64,000 nucleotides of DNA, from contig RSEE01000141.1 of NCBI GenBank assembly GCA_003971905.1, positions 1-64,000 on the forward strand, given 5' to 3'. Position 1 is the first letter of the stretch. Each line of letters begins with the position of its first letter. Source of the DNA: Moniliella sp. 'wahieum'. Lineage: Eukaryota > Basidiomycota > Moniliellomycetes > Moniliellales > Moniliellaceae. Under the pieces are notes generated by a model. It made no database searches. It was not told the DNA's origin and saw only the letters and a list, made by a program, of their open reading frames with translations. This document shows positions 22,395 through 33,008 of the stretch, piece by piece. The translations under genes were made by a program, and so were the position numbers.

Positions 22395-23105
22395 ACAGGC
22401 TTCTCATTTGCCGTGGGCCAGCGAGCGCCAACTGTTGTAGCGGGGATGAGGTGGCAGGCGCTGTAGCCGTCTCTCCCTCGTCGTGGCGCGACAGCATTGA
22501 ACGAGTCTTCCGTCCAGTATGCCCCCGTTTTACCGTGCATTCCTGCATTCCCTTTCGGTTTCTTTTTTGGCGCGAGCGGAGGCACCATGCACTCAACACC
22601 CCCCACGGTGCCACACCCAAAATGGCGGCCCCCATGTCCTGCTACTTCTGGCGTGGAATGCCATCGCACGCATTGCTCGCATTGTACACACATATCCATA
22701 GTTCCCATATACTTACAGGCGAACGAAGTGGGGAGCTGCAGCATTAGCACAATACACACAATATGCTAATGAACAGATCGAAGCGGGGTAGTCGCCATCG
22801 GCCAGGGTGGATGGGAATACAAGGAGATGGGGAAAAAAATGTCACAGCACAAGCTAAAGGGATAGAGGGCATACAGAAGAAACAAATGCCGAGAAATGGA
22901 GGGAAACGGGAATAACAGGTGGCCTGGCTGGCATGGCTTGGCAGGCCCAGGCATGACCTGCCAATGCTCAGTCCCGTGGCAAGATAGAAGAGAGGGGGGA
23001 GGGAGGGTGTGAAGCAGACGTGGCAGCAGAGATTTCACCTCTGTTGACGAGCGAGAGGGAGGGAAATGGAATAATTTTCCAAAGAGAGTGGGTAGCGACC
23101 GAAGC
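22395..23105. other. Convergent 3' flanks of RPL19 and beta-tubulin
   Basis: This should hold the 3' untranslated regions of the two genes. I see no further gene. Open frames on both strands here lack any domain. Confidence 0.5.
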
Positions 23106-24647
23106 TTACTCCTGTGGCTCCCCCTCGTAGCCATTGGCTTCGTAAGCATCCTCAGCGGGCGCCAAGCCATCTTCCTCGGCGTACTCTTCCTCGTATCCCT
23201 CCTCAAGGAGCTCATCCTCGTCGATGCCAGCCTCTTGGTACTGCTGGTACTCCGACACAAGGTCCATGAGGTTGGACTCGGCCTCAGTAAACTCCATCTC
23301 GTCCATGCCTTCGGCGGTGTACCAGTGAAGGAAAGCGCGGCGACGGAACATGGCGGAAAACTGGGCTTGGGTCCGCTTGAACAGTTCTTGGACCGAGGTG
23401 GTGTTGCCAATAAACGTGGCGCTAACTGGTGAGTCGACCGGCGGCACGTCGCAGAGAGACGTGGTAATGTTTTGCGGGATCCAGTCGACAAAGCCAGAGG
23501 CGTTTTTCTGTTGTGCCTGGAACATTTCGTCCTCCACGTCTTTGCTCTTGATGGCCTCGCCCCGAAAGTTGGCACCAATGGTAAGGTACTTGCCCACTAA
23601 ACAGCAGAAACATTCATCAGAAACTCATTGAACAACCAAAAGGAGGAATACATACAGCGAGCGTCGACGGCAGCCATGGTATTGCCAGGAGCAAGGCCCT
23701 GTTGCACCAGCTCCGCCACCTTGAGGTTGGTGTACGCCTTGGAACCAAGCGAGACGAGAGGCGCATAGCCAACGGTGAAGAAGTGAAGACGAGGGAAGGG
23801 GACCATGTTGACAGCAAGCTTACGCAGGTCCGAGTTGAGCTGGCCTGGGAAACGCAATGTCGTTGACACACCCGACATGGCCTTGGCGATGACCTTGTTC
23901 AAGTCGGACGAGGTGGGGTCCTTGATGCGAAGCGTCTTCATGCAATGTCAAACAGCGCCTCATTGTCCAAACAAAAGGTGAGGTCCGAGTGTTCTACCAA
24001 CTGATGGAAACTGAGAGTTGCGTTGTACGGCTCCACCACCACCTCACTCACTTTGGGGCTCGGAAGGACCGACCAAGAGCTGAGGATGCGGTCGGGGAAC
24101 TCCTCGCGAAGCTTGGTGAGCAGGTTAGTACCCAAGCCCGCCGGTACCACCGCCCAGGGAGTGGAGCAGCTGGAAGCCTTGGAGGACATCAGCCTTCTCG
24201 GCCTCCTTGCGGGCCGCATCCATAACCGAGTCTATCAGCTCGGCACCTGGATGGGGAGCAGAAGACGGAGGAGTCAGGAGAAAGCAGGAGGGGGGGGGTT
24301 GAAAGGTGGGGCTAGACGAACCTTCGGTGTAGTAGCCCTTGGCAAAGCTGTTGCCAGCCCCCGAGCTTCCAAAAATTAACGAGTCGGGGCGGAAAAGCTT
24401 GGAGAGGGGTCCGTTGCGGACGACGTCGATGGTGCCGGGCTCAAGGTCAACAGTGATGTTGCGGGGGACGAAGCGATTGCTGTCGGCAACTCGTTGAAGA
24501 CGTCCACCTTGCCGAGCTGGCGGTCGTCAGAGCCAACGTAGGAGCCTTCATAGTCGGGCCGTGCTCGGCGGTGATGTTCTTCCAGAACTCGGTGCCGACC
24601 TGGGTGCCGGCCTGGCCGACGCTGAAGGTGATGATCTCGCGGCCCAT
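23106..24647 (-). CDS. Divergent beta-tubulin
   Basis: GTP-binding microtubule subunit. It starts '[18 protein letters not shown]', has the tubulin signature 'GGGTG', then '[19 protein letters not shown]', '[18 protein letters not shown]' and 'RKAFLHW'-type '[19 protein letters not shown]'. The C-terminal tail is long and acidic (about 45 residues after 'QQYQEAG', rich in Glu and Tyr). Introns are 24247-24321 (between 'YYTEG' and 'AEL') and 23597-23655 (after 'AAVDAR'). Frame breaks include a missing T at 23944-23946 (before the codons for 'CMKTL') and two near the N-terminus. Compared with typical beta-tubulins, 'GQCGNQIG' is 'GQAGTQVG', and the position of Glu198 in '(N/H)SDETF' is Leu ('HSDLTF'). 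It may be a second, diverged paralogue rather than the main beta-tubulin. Confidence 0.93.
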
Positions 24648-25003
24648 GGTGCTGGAGGAGGAGCAGGAGGAAACAACATCCGCGCGCCCCCCCACACCGC
24701 CCCGTCCCGGCACGGCGCCAGTCTCGCCAGCTGGGGGCGCAGTGTGTGGCGGCCGCGTGCGCTTTCAATTTCAAGTCCTCACGTGCATCGGCAGCCCCCC
24801 GGAGAAGACTCTCAGAATCGAATCTCGTATCTCAGCCAAGCAAAACTCCACCTCTCTCTCTCTCTCCGTCTGCTTCGCCTCCTCCATCTCCATCTCCTCC
24901 GTCTCCATCTCCATCCTCCTCCACCTCCTCCACCTCCTCCACCTCCCTCACCTACTTCTCCTCCATCTCCTCCTCCTTCATCTCCTCCCTCTCCACGCCC
25001 GCC
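24648..25003. promoter_or_regulatory. Shared divergent promoter, beta-tubulin and MRS2
   Basis: The 356 bp between the two starts. The MRS2 side is a pyrimidine-rich CTC/CAC/CAT low-complexity run (about 24845-24990), which probably forms the 5' leader. No specific factor site is recognised. Confidence 0.5.
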
Positions 25004-27243
25004 ATGATCCGTCCGCCATGTCGGCCACCGCCATGTGCCTTCTGCCTGCTGCGGATCGCCCAGCCGCGTGTGCGTCCCCAGCTACTGCCCTCTCCCCTCC
25101 CTCCGCTCCTCCTATCCACCCCATCGCTTTCTGTCCTTCCCCGTCCCCTATCCACCACCTCCGCACTCCGCTGGGCATCCAGCAAGACTCATGATGCTCC
25201 AGATGGCGCCGCCGATCCCAGTTCCAGCACTGGCACCAGCACAAACACCGCCCCAACTCCGAACCAGGACCAGAATCGTCTCATGCCTCTGATGCCGGTC
25301 CCGCGCACCGCCCCGGCGCCCGTGCTCACTTTGGCCCCGCCTGGTGGGCACGGTTGGATCACTGCATTCCAAGACGGGCTCTTGCTCCGCTGCACGATCT
25401 TTGACCGCCATGGCACTGCTCGCATAGTTAGCGGCACATTTGACAAATCCGTCCTGTGTGCCGAAAATGGGCTGGAGATGCGCGACTTGCGCAAGATCGA
25501 CTCGCGTGTTCCTAACGTTGTGCCTACCATCCTTGCCCGCCGCGGAGCCTTTTTGGTAAACATGCTTCACATCCGCGCCCTCGTCAAGCATGATACTGTG
25601 CTTCTCTTTGATGGGTATGTCCTTCTGTTCTTTGCTCCTCTTGGAAACGAGTCGTGAATTGCTGACGGGTCGTTGAATGGAATGAAGGTATGGCGCCTCC
25701 AACAGTCAGCTCCACAGTTCATTTGTGTACAACCTCGAGCACAACCTCCGCCTGGCCAATGTCTCCCGCGTGCAAAAAGGTGACCAAAAGTGTCGCCCCT
25801 TCTGCCGGGGACGAAGAAACAGGCGCACTTCCTTATGAGTTTCGAGCTCTCGAGGCCATTCTGGCTAGTGTGCTCGAGGCACTGCACATTGAGCTGGAAG
25901 GATCCGTCAGCTCGTCTTTTCCCTTCTCGCCTCGCTCGATCATAACATTGATCGGGAAAAACTGCGTGCGCTTCTGGCCTACCGGCGGAAAGTGGGTGAT
26001 TTACTTTCCCGCTCCCGAGGCGTCAAGGGCGCTGTGGCCGAGGTGCTGGAGAGTGACGAGGACATGGCTCTCATGCACTTGACCGACGCAGCCCAGGGCC
26101 ATCCTCCCACGGCCCAGAGCTTGGCATGGCAGTATGACTCGCTCGAGCTGCTGCTCGAGTCTTTTGACAAACAATTGGAAGAAGTCATCAGCTACACGGA
26201 ACAAGCAATCTAACATTGGCGGTACCCAAGAGATTGTCGAGCTGATCCTCGATTCGAATCGCAATCAGTTGCTTGCTCTTGAGCTGCACGTGTCGATTGC
26301 CACCTTGGGCTTTACCGGTGGTGCGCTGATTGCTTCGTTCTTTGGTATGAACTTGCATACCGGCCTGGAAGAGAACCCGATTGCCTTCTCGGTAGTATGT
26401 GTGTCGGCACTTGTCGTGGTCGCCACCTTCTCTGCTGCGGGAATGCGGAGAATCAGCAACATCCAGCGCATCGGGCTTGGTCGAGCTCGGCGATCCCCAC
26501 TCCTGATGCCGGTGCTACGTTTGCAGCAGCCTGGTGCGGCCCCTTGGTCCCAGGGTCCCGTCGTCCCCCTGGCGGGGCTAGCCCGATTCCCACCGCTCCA
26601 AACCCCAGCCCATCAGCCAGCTCCTACATCTACCCCGGCCCGGATAGAATCGTCATTCTCCTCCCAGCTCCGCACTTTCTGGCCCGCAGTCACGCACCCC
26701 AATCCAGGACAGGGTGGTGGCACACTCTCCGCTCGCGCATGCCAACCGGTCGCTTCCCCCAACTCCAGTCCCAGTTCTCGCATGCCACCCCCCTCGTCCG
26801 CTAGGCCAATGGGCCCAGCTGGCATGACAAGCACGTCGCTTGGATCTGCTGGGTGGGCCTCTGGTCCTTCCCCGCTTGGCGGGGGTGCCCGTGGCCCCAC
26901 GCCGATGGCCCATGGCCCTGTGTTCGCTGGTGGATTGACGTCTGTCCCTGTACCTGCTCCCAAAGGTATACTGTCCAAATCAAAGCAATGGGTTAAGACG
27001 CTGATCTTTGGACCGGATCCAGTGCAAACGACGTACGCCCCGCCCGAAGGGCTGGACGCAGCATATGTGGCCGCATATGCGCCTGGACCGTTTGCCAGGC
27101 AAAATTGCTTTCCGGAGTACTCGGCCGACTTGATTGGTGCCGGCTACAGCTCAAACCGATGGGGCAGCTCGCGGGCGTCCAAGCGGGCCGCTGCGAATGA
27201 ACGTCAGCAACAGGACAAGCACGATCGCTACGAGAAGCACTGA
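25004..27243 (+). CDS. MRS2-type mitochondrial Mg2+ channel with long C-terminal extension
   Basis: A CorA-superfamily magnesium channel of the inner mitochondrial membrane. The N-terminus is Arg/Ser/Pro-rich, without acids, and fits a targeting peptide. The soluble domain includes 'RDLRKIDSRVPNVVPTILAR' and 'ALVKHDTVLLFD'. The helical part has 'LESDEDMALMHLTD' and 'QLEEVISYTEQAI', then TM1 ends in the hallmark 'FFGMN' (near 26340), followed by 'LHTGLEENP' and TM2. The intron 25615-25687 splits 'FDG|YGAS'. Frame breaks occur near 25790-25990 and 26210. After TM2 the frame runs on for about 250 residues of Pro/Ser/Gly-rich sequence and a distinct C-terminal block to the stop at 27241-27243. 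Usual MRS2 proteins have short C-termini, so this tail is unusual. Confidence 0.92.
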
Positions 27244-28153
27244 AGCCGTGTTAATCCCCTCGCATTGTGTGTCAGCCTCTTCATTGACTAGGTGTAGGAT
27301 TCTGGCATATCCTCTGGGCCAGATTCTTGTTCATGCTTAGTACTTTGGCATACATGCCATGTATCTCACCGAGACTGCATCCGCGGTTCCTATGCACTAC
27401 TTCCCGCGTTGCGTTTACTTTAAGTTTTGCTTGAATTTAGTTACCACAGCCATATAGAAGAAACTTGGTCTCGCTTGCATCCTTCAATGCGTCATTGGCG
27501 TGTCATTACTCCGTAGCGTGTGCACGAACGGCATGTCCACCCCCTAACGCCACCCCGTCCTGCCTTCTCAAGCCTTGCCCCCTCGCCCGCCGCCGGCCGG
27601 CACCCGCGATTGTGCTTCGGTCCAATCGCCATATAGAAACAACTGTTCTCCGGCTGACATTTCATCACGACGCATCCTTCCACCCCTCGAAGGAGAACAA
27701 GAGGGAACAGGGGATGGCACCTGGGCCTGTTCTCTACAAAACGCTGCACGACACCCCGCCCAATTAACATGAAAAAGACGGCGATCAAGCGACGCAAACT
27801 ATACGCACTCCCAGACTAACCACCAGTGCATACCCAACAGGCCGCCCTTGCTAAGGACGCTGCTGCTGCTGCCACCGCCACGCCCGCTCGAACCCATGCC
27901 GCAGATAGCGCACAGTCTCCTCCGCCACCCCCGGCACTCTCACCTACGCTTGTTCTTCTGGCCCAGTCTTATTCGCAGCAGCCGCATAAGTTTCCACGTG
28001 GTTTATGACGAGGACTTCCAAAAAATATATACCGGCGGCGCTAGTTTTCGCAACGGTCTCGTGGCTTGTGCATGCGGGCCAAAACGGGGTCTCTGCCTCA
28101 TTGGCATCCTCACGCGCGGCAACGTCGGTCGTATCCGGACCCAAAAAAGGAGT
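27244..28153. other. MRS2 3' flank; no gene seen
   Basis: No conserved frame was recognised between MRS2 and the tRNA-Gly. A T-rich 3' region follows the MRS2 stop. The frames at 27465-27800 overlap on both strands and carry no motif. Confidence 0.4.
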
Positions 28154-28240
28154 GCTTCAAAGGGGAATCGAACCCCTGTCACATCGATACGACACTGGCG
28201 TGTTGGCAACGATGTAGTAATACCACTAACCCATTGAAGC
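28154..28240 (-). tRNA. tRNA-Gly(GCC) with intron
   Basis: On the minus strand the acceptor stem is GCTTCAA paired with TTGAAGC. The D arm is GGGTTAGTGGT..., and the T arm is GGGG-TTCGATT-CCCC. The anticodon stem CATCG/CGATG encloses TTGCCA plus a roughly 16-nt insert, so an intron sits just 3' of the GCC anticodon. The mature tRNA would be about 71 nt. Confidence 0.87.
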
Positions 28241-30318
28241 TTGATGACTGTCGGGTAGAAGAAAACTTCCCGGTCTGTGGGATATACACACTCAGCGAGA
28301 AGTTGATTCTATCCTCGGTGGGCCACAGACAACAGTGTGGCACCCAGGCTATGCTGGCAAAGAAGTCACCATCGACAAGTATCCAATCAATAGGAGTCAT
28401 AACGGGCCAAACAAGAGATGTGTCCTCTCTTCCCGTTTCAGTCTCTGGCAACGGGAAAAAGTCCCTCTCAGTTCACTCTTCCATTAATTATTGCTCTCTC
28501 TCGCGGGCTTTCCTGCCTAGGTCACACCCCGGGTTCCCACAGCTATCCAACGCGTGACATACGCACACGTTACCTGGAACCACACGCAACCAGCTCCACC
28601 TTCGGTATCATGAGACGCCACACCACGGGGCAATGCCCCCCACGGACAAATTCGCGTTGGCAGCACCAGAAGGGTTCACGAGCGTCGCTTACTTGGTCTA
28701 AATGTATGGACAGGAACAACTAACTAGAGGTGCCTTTTTGTGTCGATCGTGCGCTATCGATAACAAAGGATTGCGATCCCTATATATCATCTACATTCGA
28801 ACACACACTCGAGGCAAGTGGGGTGGGGTGGTAGTAAAGTAGCGTAAGTCCCCAAGGGGAAAAAGAGTTCGTGCATGGTATGTAGGTCGTAGACGTGCCA
28901 GAAGAGGGCAAGAGGAAAACTTAGAGCGCAAGCGCAAGCAAGCGAACGCATGCGGGAGCCGAGCCATGATCACATAAAGGGCCGCTGAAGAAGATGCCAT
29001 CATACGAGCAAGGGAGCAAGGGAACTGCCCATGCCCCAGGCCGAGCGGAGGAGCGGACACATGCTTGCGCACCAGTAGGCGCAGCAACCACGTACGTGGC
29101 ACACGCTGAGTGGCAGATGAGGCGCTTGCACGGACCCCCCGCGGAGGGGAGGGCGGGGGCGAGGCAAGGATGAGGGTCGCTGGCCGGCGCGCGGAGACGA
29201 CCCTGACATAGCAACGCTGGAGTCTTGCACCGAAAGGCCGAGGTGTAGTGATAAAGCATTCGCGACCCTCGGGTGGAAGAGTTGAGGGAGTAAGAGCGGG
29301 TGTGGGAGTAGGGCGAAGGGTCGAGCGTGGGGAAAGAGATAATTGCGGGGAAAGGGGGGCATGATGATCCGGGCGAGCGTGGGGAATCGGACAGGCCAGA
29401 TGGAAGGGCATAGGAGCCGTCCATGCTGACTGGCCGTCGGCGCTGGGGAAGAAGAGGGAGCAGGCGGGCCCCAGCCGAGGACACGCGACGCTGGCGAGCA
29501 GTAATGCTGTCGACGAGCTGGAGACGTTTGAGTTGGGTGCGGGGTTGCGGAGGCGAAGGGGCATGGACTGAGTGGCAAACGCATGCCAATCCGCGCAGCA
29601 TCGAGGCGCTCCTCTGACAGCGGAGAGGGGAGGGGCAGGCAGAACGAGGGGGCGTGAGGGGCGGGCAGGTGGAGGAAGACCCGGCCGACGCGGGCCGTCG
29701 TTGGGCAGTGTTGGGTCCAGGGGAAGGGGGGGGTCATGGCGGTGGCGAGGGCGATGGAGGAGGGAAAGCTGGAAGAGGAAGAGGAGGGGAGACAGCAGGG
29801 CTGGTGGCTGTCGGGGGGTCTTCTGTCGCGACTATTATTATGCGAATGCAGGCGCAAACGAAGGCTTTCGGGCCCAACCGCGCAGAAATGTGGTGCCTCA
29901 AGGTCAGGCCACCCGGACGCAGCAGGGGGGCAGTGTGCTTCCCGCATCCAGCGCGCACTTCCGATTCCGGCCGGGTGGCGGCCGGGAGGTTGGGGTTGCG
30001 ATGGAGGTCACCGCTGTCATCCATCCCGACCGCTCGGCATCTGGCGATGGCCGTCATAATCACTTCTGACCATCTGACTCCGACCGCGGCAAGCGCGGAA
30101 GACTCCGACGCATCCCACGACGCCAGAGGCTGAGAGAGAGCCACAGAGCCACAGAGCACGAGAAAAGTGAAAAGCCATTATACTGTGACGTATTCATGAC
30201 GATCATGTGTTCGTTCCCGCGGGGTATTATACACAGAGAGTAAGATACTAGTAGTAGTATAGGCGCTTCTGAATCGGCACTGCCTCGCGCTGCGACCGTG
30301 GCGCGCGCCAGCCCGACT
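28241..30318. other. GC-rich region without a recognised gene
   Basis: From 28900 to 29950 the minus strand is Pro/Ser/Arg-rich in all three frames. The long open frames there (such as 29000-29947) look like by-products of GC-rich sequence. A stretch at 29200-29400 read on the minus strand could encode a short mitochondrial-like protein, but I recognise no family and do not call it. The rest is intergenic. Confidence 0.35.
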
Positions 30319-30350
30319 TGAGGCCTGACGCCTGAGGCCTGAGGCCTGAC
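30319..30350. repeat. AGGCCTG heptamer array
   Basis: Tandem AGGCCT palindromes spaced by one or a few bases (unit AGGCCTG). It is a member of the palindromic-heptamer class that also occurs at 40.8-43.1 and 51-53.4 kb. Confidence 0.75.
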
Positions 30351-30840
30351 ACCGCTTGACTTGGGCCGCGAGAGCAGAAAGCAAGTGGGTGGCGAGGAGC
30401 TGTGCCTGTGCTCAGTTTTTGAGCGCGGGGGCGGAGAGGCGGATGGGCCCGGGTTGGAGGCATATATATCAACACATGCAGTGTGGCAAGTGACACGAGG
30501 ATGGTGTGGGGTAGTAGTGATCTCAGCCTGTGCATGAGACCGGAGGGACCGGAAGGAGCCCGGTTTCGGGTCGTCTTCCCAGCCAAGACCGACTGCTCCT
30601 CAAAAGCCCAACACTATTATACACAGCCATGGACAGCAAGATAATTGTGGGTCACATGTCGTCACAGCCCCATGCATCACGCGCATCACATTTTGCCATC
30701 CTCAGGGTCTTGGGCTGTGGTGGCCAAAAGGGGATGAAGCGGGTGGTGGTGCTATACGTCACAAGACATTTCTATTCGCACTTTAAGTGTGTGTCGCCTG
30801 CTGATTAGCGTGAGAAGATTATCTCCCTTCTGAATTCATA

Positions 30841-31157
30841 TCATTGACAGAGCTTAAGGCTGGGACAGGGGGAACGCTACGTCTAAACCGAACCGTTCAT
30901 CTTGCGGGGGTTACTTGGAAGCGCCACTAAGGTCAAGGAACCAGGGGGATCGCCAGGATATCAGGACCCTCCGGCTCTCGCCATCCGGTCCGTACCCTAG
31001 GAAGCGCGTGTGGACACGGATGAACGTGGTGACATCCGAGCGAGGAACCATTTCCACTGAGACTTAGTAGCCAACTCCTTCCAATGCGCAAACAACTGCC
31101 CGCGTCTTGGTGCCGTAGTATCCTCGCGTCGTCAGAACCAGGGGGAAAAATCTTATA
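30841..31157 (-). mobile_element. 5'-truncated retroelement tail, younger copy
   Basis: The minus strand matches 17039-17347 of the retrotransposon almost throughout, from the 3' terminus (reads CATTGACAGAGCTTAAGG on plus) to 'TTTTTCCCCCTGG', where homology stops abruptly. It is much closer to the full element than the copy at 387-700. The sharp 5' truncation and lack of the upstream RT region fit target-primed insertion. Confidence 0.88.
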
Positions 31158-31289
31158 TCGCAGACCCCCGTTTTACTTTACGTAAAATTACACAAGCATG
31201 CCACCTGGCACGTTTTCGTTTTCACCGGCGCGTTCCAGGCGGGCGCAGCCAGGCGGATGCACATGGGTGATAAAATCTCCGCCCGAGGC

Positions 31290-31440
31290 GTAGTGGTGAA
31301 TACTATTCCGCTCTCCAGCGTGGAACGGTGGACCGGTGGCTACGGTGGGGAAGGCGACCCGGTGACTAAGATGGCGACGGTGCACCAAGCATCAAGCTGG
31401 GGCGAAGCCCCAGCTGACCGGCCGTAGGCCCGGTGGTCTT
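31290..31440. repeat. Repeat segment shared with 840-1015
   Basis: Carries 'GCGTGGAACGGTGGACCGG', 'GGTGGCTACGGTG' and 'CAAGCTGGGGCGAA' followed by a 'GGCCG' rich end, in the same order as the 0.9-kb copy. The copies are about equally spaced from their neighbouring retroelement tails. Confidence 0.5.
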
Positions 31441-31903
31441 CTAGTAGCTGTAATGGTGTTGTTGGCTGAGTCTCGGCAAGCTCAGCACTACAGTACTAGG
31501 ATTTCTGATGGATAAACAGACGATGACCTGCTTGCCAGAGGGCAGTGCTATAAGGTTCTCCTGCCCTCTCCCCAATGATCAATGATAAATGACGCTCGCT
31601 GGCTCGGATGATTCGTTCCGTGCGCACAGCGCAACCCCTTTGTCGTTCCGAATTACTTCCCTTTTGCTTTTGTCTCTTCCCTTCAGCTTGCTTGAAGGAC
31701 ATGAACTGACTACCCTCTGTCTTTTCGTACCTGGAAAGGTGTGCCTCTGCTTTCAGCGTTCTTGTCAGTTATTGCACTCCGCAATGGAGCTTTCATGAAG
31801 GACTTGTGTCTGACTTGCCCTATTGCCTTTTCGTACTCCTTCAAGCTCATCTTTCGTGCTGCCCATAGCGGTCCAGGCGTTCCCTACCCCACTGTAGAGT
31901 TGG

Positions 31904-32135
31904 AGGGGGGGGGAAGGGGAAGGGGAAGGGGAAGGGGAAGGGGAAGGGGAAGGGGAAGGGGAAGGGGAAGGGGAAGGGGAAGGGGAAGGGGAAGGGGAAG
32001 GGGAAGGGGAAGGGGAAGGGGAAGGGGAAGGGGAAGGGGAAGGGGAAGGGGAAGGGGAAGGGAAGGGGAAGGGGAAGGGGAAGGGGAAGGGGAAGGGGAA
32101 GGGGAAGGGGAAGGGGAAGGGGAAGGGGAAGGGGA
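31904..32135 (+). repeat. GGGGAA hexanucleotide microsatellite
   Basis: About 38 tandem copies of GGGGAA, with one shortened unit near 32059-32064 and a short G run at the start. All purines are on one strand. Such runs can form G-quadruplex or triplex structures. The Gly-Arg or Pro-Phe peptides of its open frames are artefacts of the repeat. Confidence 0.97.
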
Positions 32136-33008
32136 GAGGGGTTGTTAAGCCTCTTACGTTGCACACACTGTCAAATAGGGTCGAGAAGATCAGCGCGACA
32201 TCTGGGGTGGTGTCAGCAAGACCTATGTGCTTGTCTGAGCCGGCGCGGCCAACAAGCAGGGTGGAGCTCGGGCCATACAACCTCCGGGGTACTGGTTTTC
32301 TTGCCTACAAAGGAGCAAATTGGGAAACTGAGGGGGCAAGTCGATCTCAGTAGGCCAGCAGGCAAGCCCACCAACCATTCAGCTGTACCGTGTGCCGAGT
32401 GACTCGTATGTGAGCCGCTAGGAAATCAATAGAGACAATCGTGTGGTGCATAGCAGTAGCTCCCTTTGCGTCCTCGAGCGAGACTCCGACCCAAACCTGG
32501 ATCTTCCCTTTGTACTCTATGTGAAGTAACCATTGGGATGTAAGGTGCACACCTGAACCCCCGCGAAAAGGCACGATGCCATCACGTTTGGGATGAGTAA
32601 GAGATAATGGCTTCCAACACGGAGTCCCGGACATTGGCCACGGTAACGTCGGTCATACCAGCCCCCTCCGCCCGTCTGGGGAATGACACGTGTATCGGAG
32701 AAAAGAATGGCCGCAACATCGAGCATACCTTCACAGTGGTGTTGGATGAGCATGTCCCTGGCCATCACCGGGGTTCTGCAGCAGTGGAAAAAGCGGATGT
32801 CGACATGTGGGAGGAGAGGGGGGATGGGGAGGTGGTGGTGGTGACCGCAGTGGTGGGCCGGCTGCTGCCAGTGGGGCTACTCGACTTTCGTTGGATCCAG
32901 AGCACCTGCGGAGCGGAGGCGTAGACATGCAATGCCAATTACGTAATACGCAGCGTGCTCGGCCTCCCCGTATTCTAACCTTCGCTGCCCATCTCGTATC
33001 TCACCGTC
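32136..33008. other. Possible unidentified minus-strand gene
   Basis: On the minus strand, frames over 32770-32160 read as non-repetitive, fairly balanced peptide in several linked pieces (for example 'QGKIQVWV'-like and 'DTTPDVALIFSTLFDS'). The pattern resembles the broken frames of real genes in this window. I recognise no family, no start and no splice pattern, so I do not call a gene. The last ~100 bases are the promoter side of EAF7. Confidence 0.3.

Noticed and set aside
29200..29400. Possible succinate dehydrogenase membrane subunit
   Set aside because: A few residues looked mitochondrial, but none of the heme- or quinone-binding motifs could be found.
29000..29947. 315-codon minus-strand Pro/Ser-rich frame
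   Set aside because: All frames over this GC-rich stretch are open and none shows a conserved motif, a clear start or splice sites.
31741..32148. Open frame encoding poly Gly-Arg
   Set aside because: It is produced entirely by the GGGGAA repeat and has an equally open antisense frame; no gene.
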